From Verrucomicrobiota bacterium (GTDB taxonomy: Bacteria; Verrucomicrobiota; Verrucomicrobiia; Chthoniobacterales; UBA10450), in assembly GCA_003218975.1 (NCBI GenBank), contig QHPD01000108.1, positions 1-44,124 of the forward strand: a stretch of DNA of 44,124 nt. The letters are read 5' to 3'. Positions 7,011-15,578 of this stretch are shown one piece after another; position 1 is the stretch's first letter; every line of letters starts with the position of its first letter. The notes under the pieces were generated by a model. The model saw only the letters and a program-made list of their open reading frames with translations, ran no database searches and had not been told where the DNA came from. Made by a program: the position numbers and the translations under genes.

Positions 7011-8786
7011 ATGAATTTGTCTCCGGACAATCGGATCGCAGGCGTGCTTGTGCCGCTGTTTGCGCTACGCGGCGAGAACGATCTTGGGGTCGGCGATGTT
7101 TCTGCGCTGCGAGAGTTCATCGATTGGATCGCAGGGATTGGGTTCAAGCTGGTTCAGCTGCTGCCGATCAACGAGACCGGATCCGACAACAGTCCTTACA
7201 ACGCCATCAGCGCCATGGCGATTGAGCCGACCACGCTCTATTTGGGCCCAGACTCGCCTGAAGATTTAACGCGCCAAGACGTTGATTTTGCTCTTGGCGA
7301 GGTGGTCCCACCCGCCGCCAAGCGGGCCGATGCTTCGACTCCGCTCAGGACAAGCCTTTCCAAGCTGCGCCGCGGCGGAGTAAAGTATCGCCTCGTTAAA
7401 AAACTAAAGCGACGCCTGCTGGAAAAGGCATTCGCCAATTTTTCCGCTCGTGCCAACCAAGATCGACGGACTGCCTTTCGAAAATTTTGCGAAGAAGAAG
7501 CGGCGTGGTTGCACGATTACGTATTTTTCCGAGCACTGATGGAGCAGAACGGCGAGAGCCCGGCGTGGAACGGTTGGCCGGCACAACATCAATCAATCCA
7601 ACGAGCGAAGGCGTGGCTGCACGATCTGCCGCCAGACCGTCAGAAGACCATCATCGAGCGCCAATCTTTTTTTTCCTATGTACAGTGGACAGCGCATCAA
7701 CAATGGCGGGAGATGAAGTCATACGCCGAAGCACACGGCGTGGCGCTGATGGGTGATATTCCATTTGGCGTCAGTTATTATAGCGCAGACGTTTTTGCGC
7801 GGCCGGATGAATTCATGCTCGAGTGGTCGGGTGGCGCGCCGCCCGAACCGCATTTCAAGGACGACGCGTTCACGCAGAAATGGGGCCAGAACTGGGGCAT
7901 CCCCCTGTATCGCTGGGATCGAATGGGCGCGAACAACTTCGAGTCGTGGCGCCAACGCATCCGTGCGATCCGACGCATTTTTCATCTCTTTCGTATCGAT
8001 CATGTTCTGGGATTTTATCGCATCTACGCCTTCCCGTGGCGGCCGCGGAGGAATAAGCAGTTTCTCCCGCTCGATCAAGGCGAAATGCTGAAGCGAACCA
8101 GCGGCCGCGCTCCGCATTTTGTTCCCCGTGACGACCAAACGCCTGAAAACTGCGAAGCGAACAAAGGCGACGGCGAGAAATATCTGCGTGTTGTGTTGGA
8201 AGAAGCCGGCGCCACCCGGGTAATCGGTGAAGACCTTGGGATGGTGCCGGATTATGTGCGGCCAAGCCTGCGCTCACTCGGCATCGCCGGCTTTAAAATC
8301 CCGCAGTGGGAAACTTCAGATGGGGAAATCACGCCTGGAGATAAATACGAACGGCTCTCGGTCGCGACTTATGCCACTCACGATCACAAGCCACTTCGCG
8401 CTTTATGGGAAGAAGCTTTCGAGCGTGCAACGGCCACATCAGACCAGTCCAGATTCGAACTGGAAAAAATTGCCCGCTTCGCCGGTCTAGCCCCAAAGAT
8501 CGATCCGGCGCAGGAGGGATTGGCCGTGGCGAGCAAGTCCGATTTCGAAAAAGATTTCTATCCAGCGATAATGGAAGCGCTTTTCAGAAGTAATGCTTGG
8601 ATTGCCATCGTGATGATCACCGATCTACTGGCACGCAAATATCGCTTCAATGTTCCCGGCACAAAAACGCAATGGAATTGGACACGGAGGATGCAACGGA
8701 GCATTGCACAGCTGCGCGCGAGCCCGAACGTGCGAAGGCGAATGCGTTTGATTCATCAGCTGCTGGAGAAAACGGGACGGGTGTAA
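7011..8786 (+). CDS. malQ: 4-alpha-glucanotransferase (amylomaltase, GH77)
   Basis: The enzyme transfers alpha-1,4-glucan segments between maltodextrins in cytoplasmic glycogen/maltodextrin metabolism. GH77 signatures are present: GVLVPLFALRGENDLGVGDV near the N-terminus, LLPINETGSDNSPYNAISAMAIEP for acceptor binding, FRIDHVLGFYR with the nucleophile Asp, VIGEDLGMVPDYVR with the acid/base Glu, and YATHDHKP with the third Asp. All catalytic residues are intact. At 591 residues it is somewhat longer than small bacterial amylomaltases. Part of the excess is a stretch around residue 100 (PPAAKRADASTPLRTSL), which is encoded by an R3 repeat and lies between LGEV and the family-like VKYRLVKKLKRRLLEKAF. 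The start codon follows directly on repeat R2. Confidence 0.95.
   Translation: MNLSPDNRIAGVLVPLFALRGENDLGVGDVSALREFIDWIAGIGFKLVQLLPINETGSDNSPYNAISAMAIEPTTLYLGPDSPEDLTRQDVDFALGEVVPPAAKRADASTPLRTSLSKLRRGGVKYRLVKKLKRRLLEKAFANFSARANQDRRTAFRKFCEEEAAWLHDYVFFRALMEQNGESPAWNGWPAQHQSIQRAKAWLHDLPPDRQKTIIERQSFFSYVQWTAHQQWREMKSYAEAHGVALMGDIPFGVSYYSADVFARPDEFMLEWSGGAPPEPHFKDDAFTQKWGQNWGIPLYRWDRMGANNFESWRQRIRAIRRIFHLFRIDHVLGFYRIYAFPWRPRRNKQFLPLDQGEMLKRTSGRAPHFVPRDDQTPENCEANKGDGEKYLRVVLEEAGATRVIGEDLGMVPDYVRPSLRSLGIAGFKIPQWETSDGEITPGDKYERLSVATYATHDHKPLRALWEEAFERATATSDQSRFELEKIARFAGLAPKIDPAQEGLAVASKSDFEKDFYPAIMEALFRSNAWIAIVMITDLLARKYRFNVPGTKTQWNWTRRMQRSIAQLRASPNVRRRMRLIHQLLEKTGRV
7331..7355 (-). repeat. interspersed repeat R3, in frame inside malQ
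   Basis: On the minus strand it reads GCTTGTCCTGAGCGGAGTCG followed by AAGCA, matching the spacer copy at 879-900 (GCCTGCCCTGAGCGAAGTCG). Within malQ it encodes ASTPLRTS without a stop and lies in a segment that looks unlike GH77 sequence. Confidence 0.7.
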
Positions 8787-8801
8787 GCTTTGAATCGCAA
8801 T

Positions 8802-8881
8802 GCTCGATGCTGGGTTCTCAATGCTGGATTTTCCTCGCCGCGCTGTTCTGCCTATCGAGGATCAAGCATCCAGTATCGAGC
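8802..8881. repeat. inverted repeat between malQ and mdh
   Basis: The left arm GCTCGATGCTGG and the right arm CCAGTATCGAGC pair with one mismatch across an 80-base unit; inner words (AATGCTGGAT, ATCAAGCATCC) also pair in part. It could act as a terminator-like or processing hairpin after malQ, or be another interspersed repeat. No U-tract follows. Confidence 0.55.
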
Positions 8882-8915
8882 AGAAGCATGACTAAGAGTG
8901 AAAGCAGCATCAAAA

Positions 8916-8944
8916 ATCTGTGTGTTATCCGTGTTCATCCGTGG
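8916..8944 (-). repeat. repeat R2, solo copy before mdh
   Basis: ATCTGTGTGTTATCCGTGTT followed by CATCCGTGG matches the right-end repeat of the GxxExxY unit in the same orientation, but no GxxExxY gene is attached. It lies eleven bases upstream of the mdh start and must be part of its leader. Confidence 0.75.
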
Positions 8945-8955
8945 CTAATTGAACC

Positions 8956-9939
8956 ATGAAGTCGCCACTTAAAGTCGCGGTCACCGGCGCCGCCGGGCAG
9001 ATTGGTTACGCGCTGATTTTTCGTATCGCCTCAGGCGAGATGTTTGGACCGAGTCAACCGCTTATTCTTCATCTGATTGAGATCCCGAGTGTGCTCGGCG
9101 CGCTCGACGGTGTGGTGATGGAATTGCACGATTGCGCGTTTCCCTTGCTCCAATCGATTGTGCCAACAGCCGATCTGGATGAAGGATTCCGCGACATCAA
9201 TTGGGCGTTGCTCGTCGGCAGCGTCCCGCGCAAAGCCGGAATGGAGCGAAAAGATTTGCTCGGGATCAACGGCAAAATTTTCATCGGCCAAGGTCAGGCA
9301 ATCGAAAAAAACGCCGCGGCCGATGTGCGCGTGCTGGTAATCGGAAATCCCTGCAACACGAACTGTCTGATCGCGATGAACAACGCAAAAGAGATCCCGC
9401 GCGATCGCTGGTTTGCAATGACCCGGCTGGACGAGAACCGGGCACGGGCGCAACTTGCGCACAAAGCTGGCGTGGAAATCGCGCGCGTGACCAACATGAC
9501 GATCTGGGGAAACCATTCCTCCACGCAGTATCCAGATTTTTACAACGCGCGGATCGACAATCGACCGGCCAATGAAGTGATCGGCGACGAAAAATGGTTG
9601 AAAGAGGAATTCATCGCGACGGTGCAGCAACGTGGCGCCGCGGTAATTAAGGCACGGGGCCTTTCATCCGCCGGCTCCGCCGCGAATGCGATCGTTGATA
9701 CAGTGCGTTCGCTTGCGAACGACACGCCGGGTGACGATTGGCACAGCGTGGCAGTTTGTTCGGATGGAAGTTACGACGTGGAGGAAGGATTGATCTCATC
9801 GTTCCCGGTTCGCGTGCGCAGCAGCAAATGGGAGATCGTGCAACAACTTCCGATCAACGAATTCAGCCGCGAAAAGATCGACAAGTCGATTTCTGAACTG
9901 AAGGAAGAGAAATCACTCGTGAGCGAGTTACTCGGATAG
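8956..9939 (+). CDS. mdh: malate dehydrogenase
   Basis: This NAD-dependent enzyme interconverts malate and oxaloacetate in the TCA cycle. The 327-residue protein begins with the dinucleotide-binding loop [20 protein letters not shown]. It carries the substrate-binding [13 protein letters not shown] and the catalytic His in [12 protein letters not shown]. This is the cytosolic-type, approximately 327-residue group also found in actinobacteria and plants, distinct from the lactate-dehydrogenase-like group. Start ATG 8956 follows R2. It converges on the S9 peptidase gene, with only 47 bases between the two stops, and repeat R5 lies in that gap. Confidence 0.96.
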   Translation: MKSPLKVAVTGAAGQIGYALIFRIASGEMFGPSQPLILHLIEIPSVLGALDGVVMELHDCAFPLLQSIVPTADLDEGFRDINWALLVGSVPRKAGMERKDLLGINGKIFIGQGQAIEKNAAADVRVLVIGNPCNTNCLIAMNNAKEIPRDRWFAMTRLDENRARAQLAHKAGVEIARVTNMTIWGNHSSTQYPDFYNARIDNRPANEVIGDEKWLKEEFIATVQQRGAAVIKARGLSSAGSAANAIVDTVRSLANDTPGDDWHSVAVCSDGSYDVEEGLISSFPVRVRSSKWEIVQQLPINEFSREKIDKSISELKEEKSLVSELLG

Positions 9940-9963
9940 AGACGGATCACCAAGCCGTCGGTT

Positions 9964-9990
9964 GCGACGCGCCCGGCGGTCCCGCCCTAC
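9964..9990 (-). repeat. interspersed repeat R5, copy 1, at the S9 peptidase stop
   Basis: Minus strand GTAGGGCGGGACCGCCGGGC followed by GCGTCGC, with the core palindrome GGCGGGACCGCC shifted around its centre. It agrees with the copy at 22807-22833 at 25 of 27 positions. Its first bases contain the TAG that ends the S9 peptidase gene. Confidence 0.8.
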
Positions 9991-11975
9991 CTTAGTTCCG
10001 CAGTTGAGCCGGTGATCTTCTTCCATGGTTCCGCGCGACCACCGAGATGTTTGGCAAGGAACTCTTCAACGCGGCCGTAGAAATCGAGTTGATTTTCCGG
10101 ACGAGCGAAACCATGCCCTTCGTCCGGATAGACCACGTAGGTCACTTCACGTTTTGCTTTGCGCAACGCACCAACCATCGCGTCAGCATTAGCCATTGTG
10201 ACTCGAGGATCGTTCTTGCCCTGACCGATGAGAAGCGGCGCGCGGATCGCATCGACATGATAAAGCGGCGAGATTTTTCGGTTCCAGTTCTCGTCGTGAT
10301 CGGCATCTCCTGCGCGCCGTCGCCAGCGCTCCAATATGTTCGACCAGTATTTGGGAGAGGAACGAAAGCTCACGGCTTCGTCGGCTGGCCCACATTCATC
10401 AACGCCACACGCAAAGAGATCAGGCCGCATTTCCAGCGAGCGCAAGGTCGCAAAACCTCCCATCGACCCGCCCATCGCCGCGATTCGTTTTGGATCAGCG
10501 ATCCCTTGATCCACGGCCCAACGCACTGCATCGAAAAGGTCTTCCACCATCCCAAGCCCAACCGCAAGGTTGCCAGCATTGAAGAACTTGATGCCGAAAC
10601 CGGTCGAGCCGCGATAGTTCACTTGCAGGACCGCATAGCCGCGGTTGGCGAGAAACTGCACTTCGGGGTCGTAGTTGTCAGAATCCCGGTCCCAGGGGCC
10701 ACCATGGATGAGAAGAACTAGAGGAAGCTTCTTCGGCTCCACTTTTGGCGGAATCGCTAGGTAACTGACCATTTCCAGTCCGTCACGCGTTTTGATGATC
10801 ACCGGTTTCTTCGGCGCGAGAGCGAATTTGGCCAAAGCAGGATTCTCGGTGAAGAGCTGGTTCAGTTTTTTCTTGTCGCGGTCAAACTTGTAATACGTGG
10901 CTGGCGCGTCGCTGCGGCGCGACGCTACGATCCAGACATGATCGGCGTTGTCGCGACTAACGAGATCGATAAAGCCCGGCACTTCGCGGCTGATCATCTC
11001 GAAATCCACTTTCAATTTTGGATCGAGGAAAGACCAGTGCGGCGTGGTGTAATCGAACTCGACCGCTTGCGGCGCATCGGTGACGGGATGCAAAATCACG
11101 CTCGCCTCCATTCCCAGGCGGCCAACATCGACAAATGCCACGTCGCAGCGCGGATCTTCGGCGATGACTTCGAGCTCGTGACCATCCTGCAAATCGACCC
11201 GCACCAATCTGCCCTTGTCCGAATGCAGCGCAGAATCGATCAACAGGCTTTTGCCATCGGGATCAAAACCGGCAATGAGCGAGCCGTTCACGACCTGTCC
11301 GGCAAAGAGTGCCCGCTCAAAAGGCATCACCACAAGGTCACGCCACGGTTTGTCGGCCGCATCGCGCACGCGGATAATCGTCCGGCCAGTTTTCCCCTCG
11401 AAAGCTGTGGCGGCGCGAATGACAAAATTGTTATCGGCCTTCCACGTAAGCACGTCGCCGGGATTGGTAGCTTCGAGAGTGATGGCGCCCGTTTGGAGAT
11501 CCACCCGATACATGTCAAATGCGTTCCGGTCGCGCAAGTTGAGTGCAACCAGGACGGATTCTGGATGTCGCGAATCAGTCAGGACGTTTTGCGCGCGCAC
11601 ACCGCGAAACGGCGTGAGATCGCGCACGTTGCCGCTCCTTAGGTCAGCCGAGAAAAGGTGCGGAATCTCGTCGCCAGCATTGTCGTGGAGATAAAGGATG
11701 TGTTTCCCATCTGCGGCCCACGTGTACCATTCAATCGGATCGCCTGTTTCGTTAGTCAGGCAATGGGCGTTTCCGCCGTCGAGCGCGCTCGTCCAAACAT
11801 TCAGCGTATTGTTTTTGTCCGGCGCCAGCCAGCTCAGTTGGGAACCGTCCGGCGACACTTTCGGATCCGTCCGCGCCTGATTGCCGAATAAGATTTCCCG
11901 CGGGATAAGTGGCGGCAATTCCGCGCGGACCCAGCAAGCAGCGAGAAGGAGTGCGACGACAGAAAGCCTTTTCAC
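9987..11975 (-). CDS. secreted S9-family prolyl oligopeptidase / acylaminoacyl peptidase
   Basis: The 662-residue protein has a signal peptide (MKRLSVVALLLAACWVRA), a beta-propeller-like N-terminal half starting PKVSPDGSQLSWLAPD, and a C-terminal alpha/beta-hydrolase domain from about 400. The catalytic Ser is in GGSMGGFATLR, the Asp in GQGKNDPRV and the His in YPDEGHGFARPEN; LLIHGGPWDRD forms the oxyanion region. It should cleave peptides in the periplasm. The gene starts 15 bases after purC on the same strand and is probably cotranscribed with it, although no functional link is obvious. The TAG stop codon belongs to repeat R5, so the original C-terminus may have been altered. Confidence 0.92.
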   Translation of the reverse strand: MKRLSVVALLLAACWVRAELPPLIPREILFGNQARTDPKVSPDGSQLSWLAPDKNNTLNVWTSALDGGNAHCLTNETGDPIEWYTWAADGKHILYLHDNAGDEIPHLFSADLRSGNVRDLTPFRGVRAQNVLTDSRHPESVLVALNLRDRNAFDMYRVDLQTGAITLEATNPGDVLTWKADNNFVIRAATAFEGKTGRTIIRVRDAADKPWRDLVVMPFERALFAGQVVNGSLIAGFDPDGKSLLIDSALHSDKGRLVRVDLQDGHELEVIAEDPRCDVAFVDVGRLGMEASVILHPVTDAPQAVEFDYTTPHWSFLDPKLKVDFEMISREVPGFIDLVSRDNADHVWIVASRRSDAPATYYKFDRDKKKLNQLFTENPALAKFALAPKKPVIIKTRDGLEMVSYLAIPPKVEPKKLPLVLLIHGGPWDRDSDNYDPEVQFLANRGYAVLQVNYRGSTGFGIKFFNAGNLAVGLGMVEDLFDAVRWAVDQGIADPKRIAAMGGSMGGFATLRSLEMRPDLFACGVDECGPADEAVSFRSSPKYWSNILERWRRRAGDADHDENWNRKISPLYHVDAIRAPLLIGQGKNDPRVTMANADAMVGALRKAKREVTYVVYPDEGHGFARPENQLDFYGRVEEFLAKHLGGRAEPWKKITGSTAELR

Positions 11976-11989
11976 TTCAGGCAGGCTCG

Positions 11990-12880
11990 CTACCCTAACT
12001 TCTCGCCCGTCAATCGTTCGAAGGCTTCGACGTATTTGGCGGATGTCTTCGCAATGACATCTTCTGGCAATTTCGGAGCTGGCGGCGTTTTGTCCCAGTC
12101 GAGCGTTTCCAGATAATCGCGCACAAATTGTTTATCGAAGCTCGGCGGGCTCTGGCCGACGACGTATTGATCGCGCGGCCAGAAGCGTGATGAATCGGGC
12201 GTGAGCACTTCATCGATCAAAAGCAATTCTCCATCGACAACGCCGAACTCGAATTTTGTATCAGCAACGATGATCCCGCGCTGCGCGGCGTGGTCGCGCC
12301 CGGCACTGTAAATTTGTAAACTCAATTCGCGCACTCGTTCGGCCATTTCGTCGCCCAAAATTTTCCGGCACTCGTCCATGCCGATGTTGAGATCGTGACC
12401 GGATTCGCTCTTTGTCGCCGGCGTAAAGATTGGTTCTGGCAATTGCGAAGCGAGCTGCAAACCACCCAGCAATTTGATCCCGCAAACACTTTGCGATTCC
12501 CGATATTCTTTCCAACCTGAGCCGGCCAGATAACCGCGCACCACACATTCCGCTGGTAGCGGTTTCGTTTTGCGAACAATCATCGAGCGGCCTGCCAGCT
12601 GTTCCCGGAATGATTGCAACTCTTTAGGGAACTCGTCGAAGTCCGCGGTGACAAAGTGATTGTCGACTGTATCGAAGCGCCTAAACCAAAATGCCGAAAG
12701 TTGATTCAGCACCGCGCCCTTGTGCGGAATCGGATCCGGCAAAACCACATCAAATGCAGAAAGCCGATCGGTGGCAACGAAGAGGAGTGTCTCGCACAGG
12801 TCAAAAACTTCGCGCACCTTGCCGCTTCGCAGTTTTCTGATCCCCGGAAGATCGATGGAAGTTTGCGATGCTGGTTGCAT
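11990..12880 (-). CDS. purC: phosphoribosylaminoimidazole-succinocarboxamide synthase (SAICAR synthase)
   Basis: The enzyme joins CAIR and aspartate in de novo purine synthesis with ATP. The 296-residue length fits the longer bacterial/yeast-like form. Motifs include RKLRSGKVREVFDLCE and LLFVATDRLSAFDVVLPDPIPHKGAVL at the N-terminus, PLPAECVVRGYLAGSGWKEY, GIIVADTKFEFG and LIDEVLTPDSSRFWP. It starts at ATG 12880 with a strong inverted repeat 24 bases upstream in the spacer shared with rlmI. The S9 peptidase follows 15 bases downstream. No purine riboswitch is visible in the short leader. Confidence 0.96.
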   Translation of the reverse strand: MQPASQTSIDLPGIRKLRSGKVREVFDLCETLLFVATDRLSAFDVVLPDPIPHKGAVLNQLSAFWFRRFDTVDNHFVTADFDEFPKELQSFREQLAGRSMIVRKTKPLPAECVVRGYLAGSGWKEYRESQSVCGIKLLGGLQLASQLPEPIFTPATKSESGHDLNIGMDECRKILGDEMAERVRELSLQIYSAGRDHAAQRGIIVADTKFEFGVVDGELLLIDEVLTPDSSRFWPRDQYVVGQSPPSFDKQFVRDYLETLDWDKTPPAPKLPEDVIAKTSAKYVEAFERLTGEKLG

Positions 12881-12903
12881 AAGCAGAATGTGAACCGCGA
12901 TCT

Positions 12904-12962
12904 GTGATCAGTGAGCGGTGATTTCCCAGCGAACTGTTCACTATTCACCGATCACTGATCAC
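12904..12962. repeat. inverted repeat in the purC-rlmI divergent promoter region
   Basis: The arms GTGATCAGTGAGCGGTGA (12904-12921) and TCACCGATCACTGATCAC (12945-12962) pair at 17 of 18 positions across a 23-base loop. It fills most of the 90-base spacer between two divergent genes and ends eight bases before the rlmI ATG, so it could affect both promoters or rlmI translation. It may also be just another interspersed palindrome. Confidence 0.75.
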
Positions 12963-12970
12963 TTTGTAGT

Positions 12971-14146
12971 ATGCCCGGAATCGTCGTCAAACCGCGAGCG
13001 CGAATTTTGCATGGGCACGACTGGGTATTTTCCAGCGAGGTGTTCAAGGTTTTCGGGAAACCGGTCAATGGCGACGTGATCTCGCTGAAAGATGGTGGCG
13101 ATCACTTGATCGGCAGCGCGATTTACAATTCGAAATCGCAAATCGTGGCACGCCGTTTCTCTCGGCGGAAACAGGATCTCGATTTCGATTTCTACAAACG
13201 ACGCATCGCGCAGGCCTCGGAATACCGTGACCGGCGCAATATCGATCCAAAACTGCGCCGCGTTGTTTGGAGTGAGAGTGATGGCTTACCCGGTATCATC
13301 ATCGATCGTTACGGCGATTGTTTCGCGTTGCAGACGCTCACGCTGGCGATGGACATGCGGAGGGACTTAATCGCGCGGGCGATTGTCGATCTTTTCGGGG
13401 AAAAAGTTACCATCATCGAGCGAAACGACGCGCCGGTTCGCAAAGCGGAAGGATTGGAGCGGCGGACTGGCGTTTTGGCAGGGGCCGCGCCGTCAGCGCC
13501 CATCGTGATCGAGCTTCAAGACGTGAAATTCGAAGTCGATCTTTTACACGGGCAGAAGACCGGTTTTTACCTCGATCAACGGCATAACTATAAAGTCGTC
13601 GCGCAATGCGCTAAACAGCGGCGCGTGCTCGATTGTTTTGCGAATCAAGGCGCATTTGCGCTCGTCTGCGCGCGAGCCGGTGTGGCCGAAGTGACTGGTG
13701 TGGAAGAAAGCTCAGAAAATGTCGCGGCGGCGATGCGGAACGCCAACCGAAACGAATTAAACGTGCGCTGGATCCATCAGGACGTTTTTCAATTTCTGCG
13801 CGCAGCCGGGAAAGCGGAAGCGCAATACGATTTGATCATTCTCGATCCGCCATCGTTTACGAAAACGAAGAGCGGGCTACGCGACGCGTTGCGCGGCTAT
13901 CGCGAACTGCACATGCGCACGTTCAAGCTTCTGTCGAAAGATGGTTTGCTTGCGACGTTTTCCTGTTCACATCATGTAAGCGACGCGGCGTTTTTGCAAA
14001 CAATCACCGACGCGCTGGTTGATGCGCGGCGCTCGGCGAGAAAATTACGGCGGTTCGACCAGGCGCTTGATCACCCAGTACTTCCGACGTTGCCGGAAAC
14101 AGAGTATTTCAGAGGCGTCTTGCTGGAGATGATGCCGGGGCGTTAG
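12971..14146 (+). CDS. rlmI: class I SAM-dependent rRNA methyltransferase, RlmI family
   Basis: The 391-residue protein has the two-part layout of RlmI-type 23S rRNA m5C1962 methyltransferases. An N-terminal PUA-like domain (VVKPRARILHGHDWVFSSEV) is followed by a linker domain and a Rossmann methyltransferase. The SAM loop is VLDCFANQGAFALVCARAGV, motif IV is DLIILDPPSFTKTKSG, and the likely catalytic Cys lies in LLATFSCSHHV. The protein-coding frame is clean and of typical length. No Shine-Dalgarno sequence is visible, and the start lies directly after a long hairpin. It is divergent from purC. The substrate position is inferred from the family. Confidence 0.88.
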   Translation: MPGIVVKPRARILHGHDWVFSSEVFKVFGKPVNGDVISLKDGGDHLIGSAIYNSKSQIVARRFSRRKQDLDFDFYKRRIAQASEYRDRRNIDPKLRRVVWSESDGLPGIIIDRYGDCFALQTLTLAMDMRRDLIARAIVDLFGEKVTIIERNDAPVRKAEGLERRTGVLAGAAPSAPIVIELQDVKFEVDLLHGQKTGFYLDQRHNYKVVAQCAKQRRVLDCFANQGAFALVCARAGVAEVTGVEESSENVAAAMRNANRNELNVRWIHQDVFQFLRAAGKAEAQYDLIILDPPSFTKTKSGLRDALRGYRELHMRTFKLLSKDGLLATFSCSHHVSDAAFLQTITDALVDARRSARKLRRFDQALDHPVLPTLPETEYFRGVLLEMMPGR

Positions 14147-14288
14147 CTCGGCGCGCCTGGCGCTCGCGCCTTGCCACTCGGACGCGAGATAAAATTTCCT
14201 TTTCGAAATATCTGGAATTCTGAAGAGCGTAAACTAATATGCCGCCGGGCGGCGTTGGATCGAGTGGGCCGCAGTAAGTTAGCTTGTT

Positions 14289-14909
14289 ATGCCAGAAAAA
14301 ATTCGACCGATCGAACAAATGCTGGAACTAAGAGAGGACGAAGCAGTCTCTGTTGAACATCTCGAGTCGCAAGTGCAAAAAGCGCAGGAGCAACTGCTCC
14401 AGCTCAAGCGCCAGCAGGAACAGATCGAAAAACAAAAGCGCGAGCTCGAAGAACTGAGTCGCCGGCAGGAGGAATTGGACCGGGGCCGCGCGGAAATGAC
14501 TGACAAGCTAACGCGATCGCTGGTCGTGCTTGAGCGGGAAGCGTACAACACGCAAAAGCGCCTCGAGCAGATCCGTGCGACTCGAGAGAGTTTCAGTCAG
14601 CACCTGGAATTAATTGAAGCAATCGATCCAAAAAGCTGGAACCCGGACGATTTGCACAAGGAGTTGAGCCGGGCGTTGAGCACAGTGGATGAGGCGCGCA
14701 CCGAGTACAGCGAGCAGCGCAGCCGATTACAGGCAACAAGCGACAGCGCCGGCGATGCGGCATTACCTGACGTCACGTCGGATGCTTACCACGGCGAAGA
14801 AGGGCGCTCATTTTTTCACTGGGTGCGGATCGGCATCGCACTCACTTTGCCGCTGATCATTTTTGGCGCGATCGCTCTTGCCCTTTTCCTCTGGATGGCC
14901 AGCCGGTGA
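14289..14909 (+). CDS. coiled-coil protein with C-terminal membrane anchor
   Basis: I do not recognise a family. Residues ~18-110 are an almost uninterrupted charged coiled coil rich in Gln, Glu, Lys and Arg (LQLKRQQEQIEKQKRELEEL). A segment around 115-125 contains AIDPKSWNPDDLHKELSRAL, followed by a Ser/Asp-rich linker and one membrane helix at about 180-203 (IGIALTLPLIIFGAIALALFLW). It should be a tail-anchored inner-membrane protein with its long helix in the cytoplasm. The next gene overlaps its stop by three bases and is also a helical single-span protein, so the two probably act together. gatC follows after that. Confidence 0.75.
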   Translation: MPEKIRPIEQMLELREDEAVSVEHLESQVQKAQEQLLQLKRQQEQIEKQKRELEELSRRQEELDRGRAEMTDKLTRSLVVLEREAYNTQKRLEQIRATRESFSQHLELIEAIDPKSWNPDDLHKELSRALSTVDEARTEYSEQRSRLQATSDSAGDAALPDVTSDAYHGEEGRSFFHWVRIGIALTLPLIIFGAIALALFLWMASR

Positions 14910-15277
14910 TGACGATGTTTCGTCGTTCGCCTAAGCCGGCTTCACCACTTCGCCATCGGCAAGAGGAATTAACCCGTCGCGAGGCGGAGCTGCGCACGCG
15001 GGTCGAGGAGCTTGAGCGGATGATTGCTGGCACGTCGCGGGCCACGCAAGGCGGATCTGAAGCAGTGCGTGGAGAACCGCGCGGAGAAACTGACCTGATT
15101 GATAAACGATTGCAGTTCTCGATCGCACCAGACGAGCCTTACATCGATCAAAGCAGAAAGAGGCGGCGGCCGCGTCCGCTGCGCAAACAAAGACGTGAGG
15201 GCAGGTGGGTTTTCCTGCTTCTTCTGGTCGCGTTTGCCTTTGCGGTGATCTGGTTAGTGACTCATCTGCCTTTTTAA
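14909..15277 (+). CDS. small helical single-span membrane protein
   Basis: The ATG at 14909 overlaps the TGA of the preceding coiled-coil gene, which implies coupled translation; GTG 14906 and ATG 14915 are alternatives. The roughly 122-residue product has a short helical stretch (RQEELTRREAELRTRVEELERMI), a very basic middle (SRKRRRPRPLRKQRREGR), and one membrane helix near the C-terminus (WVFLLLLVAFAFAVIWLV). This repeats the layout of its upstream neighbour in shorter form. No known family is recognised. It lies ten bases before gatC and may share its transcript. Confidence 0.7.
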   Translation: MTMFRRSPKPASPLRHRQEELTRREAELRTRVEELERMIAGTSRATQGGSEAVRGEPRGETDLIDKRLQFSIAPDEPYIDQSRKRRRPRPLRKQRREGRWVFLLLLVAFAFAVIWLVTHLPF

Positions 15278-15287
15278 CCAGCGAACC

Positions 15288-15578
15288 ATGGCCAGAGATT
15301 CCGATCTCGACGTTGCATACGTCGCCAGACTGGCGCGGCTCAATCTGACCAAAGCGGAGACGGAGCTGTTCCAGAAACAGCTCGGCGACGTCTTAAAGTA
15401 CGTGGAAAAACTTCGCGAACTAAATGTAAGCGGCGTAGAAGCTGCCGCGCATGGCGTCCCAATTTTCAATGTCTTTCGCGAAGACGCGCCACGGGATTGG
15501 TTTACGGCGGAAGAGGCATTGAGCAATGCGCCGCGCCAGACAGACGGCCTTTTCATCGTCCCGAAGGTCGTGGAATGA
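15288..15578 (+). CDS. gatC: Asp-tRNA(Asn)/Glu-tRNA(Gln) amidotransferase subunit C
   Basis: The 96-residue subunit bridges GatA and GatB in the amidotransferase that converts misacylated Glu-tRNA(Gln) or Asp-tRNA(Asn) to the correct form. Family features are LDVAYVARLARLNLTKAETE, FQKQLGDVLKYVEKLRELNV and the extended C-terminal FREDAPRDWFTAEEALSNAP. The stop overlaps the gatA start (ATGA), as usual for this pair. Confidence 0.95.
   Translation: MARDSDLDVAYVARLARLNLTKAETELFQKQLGDVLKYVEKLRELNVSGVEAAAHGVPIFNVFREDAPRDWFTAEEALSNAPRQTDGLFIVPKVVE

Noticed and set aside
6547-8944. CRISPR-like array from the repeated R2 words
   Set aside because: Only three copies, two orientations and unequal spacing with genes between; no cas genes.
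9031-9630. Minus-strand open frame of 199 codons opposite mdh
   Set aside because: Lies fully within the mdh coding sequence and resembles no protein family.
12881-12970. Purine riboswitch before purC
   Set aside because: The spacer is filled by a simple inverted repeat and lacks the three-way-junction pattern of purine aptamers.
15497-15574. Upstream extension of gatA into gatC
   Set aside because: Residues before ATG 15575 are a frame shadow of gatC; the overlapping ATGA junction gives the normal GatA N-terminus.
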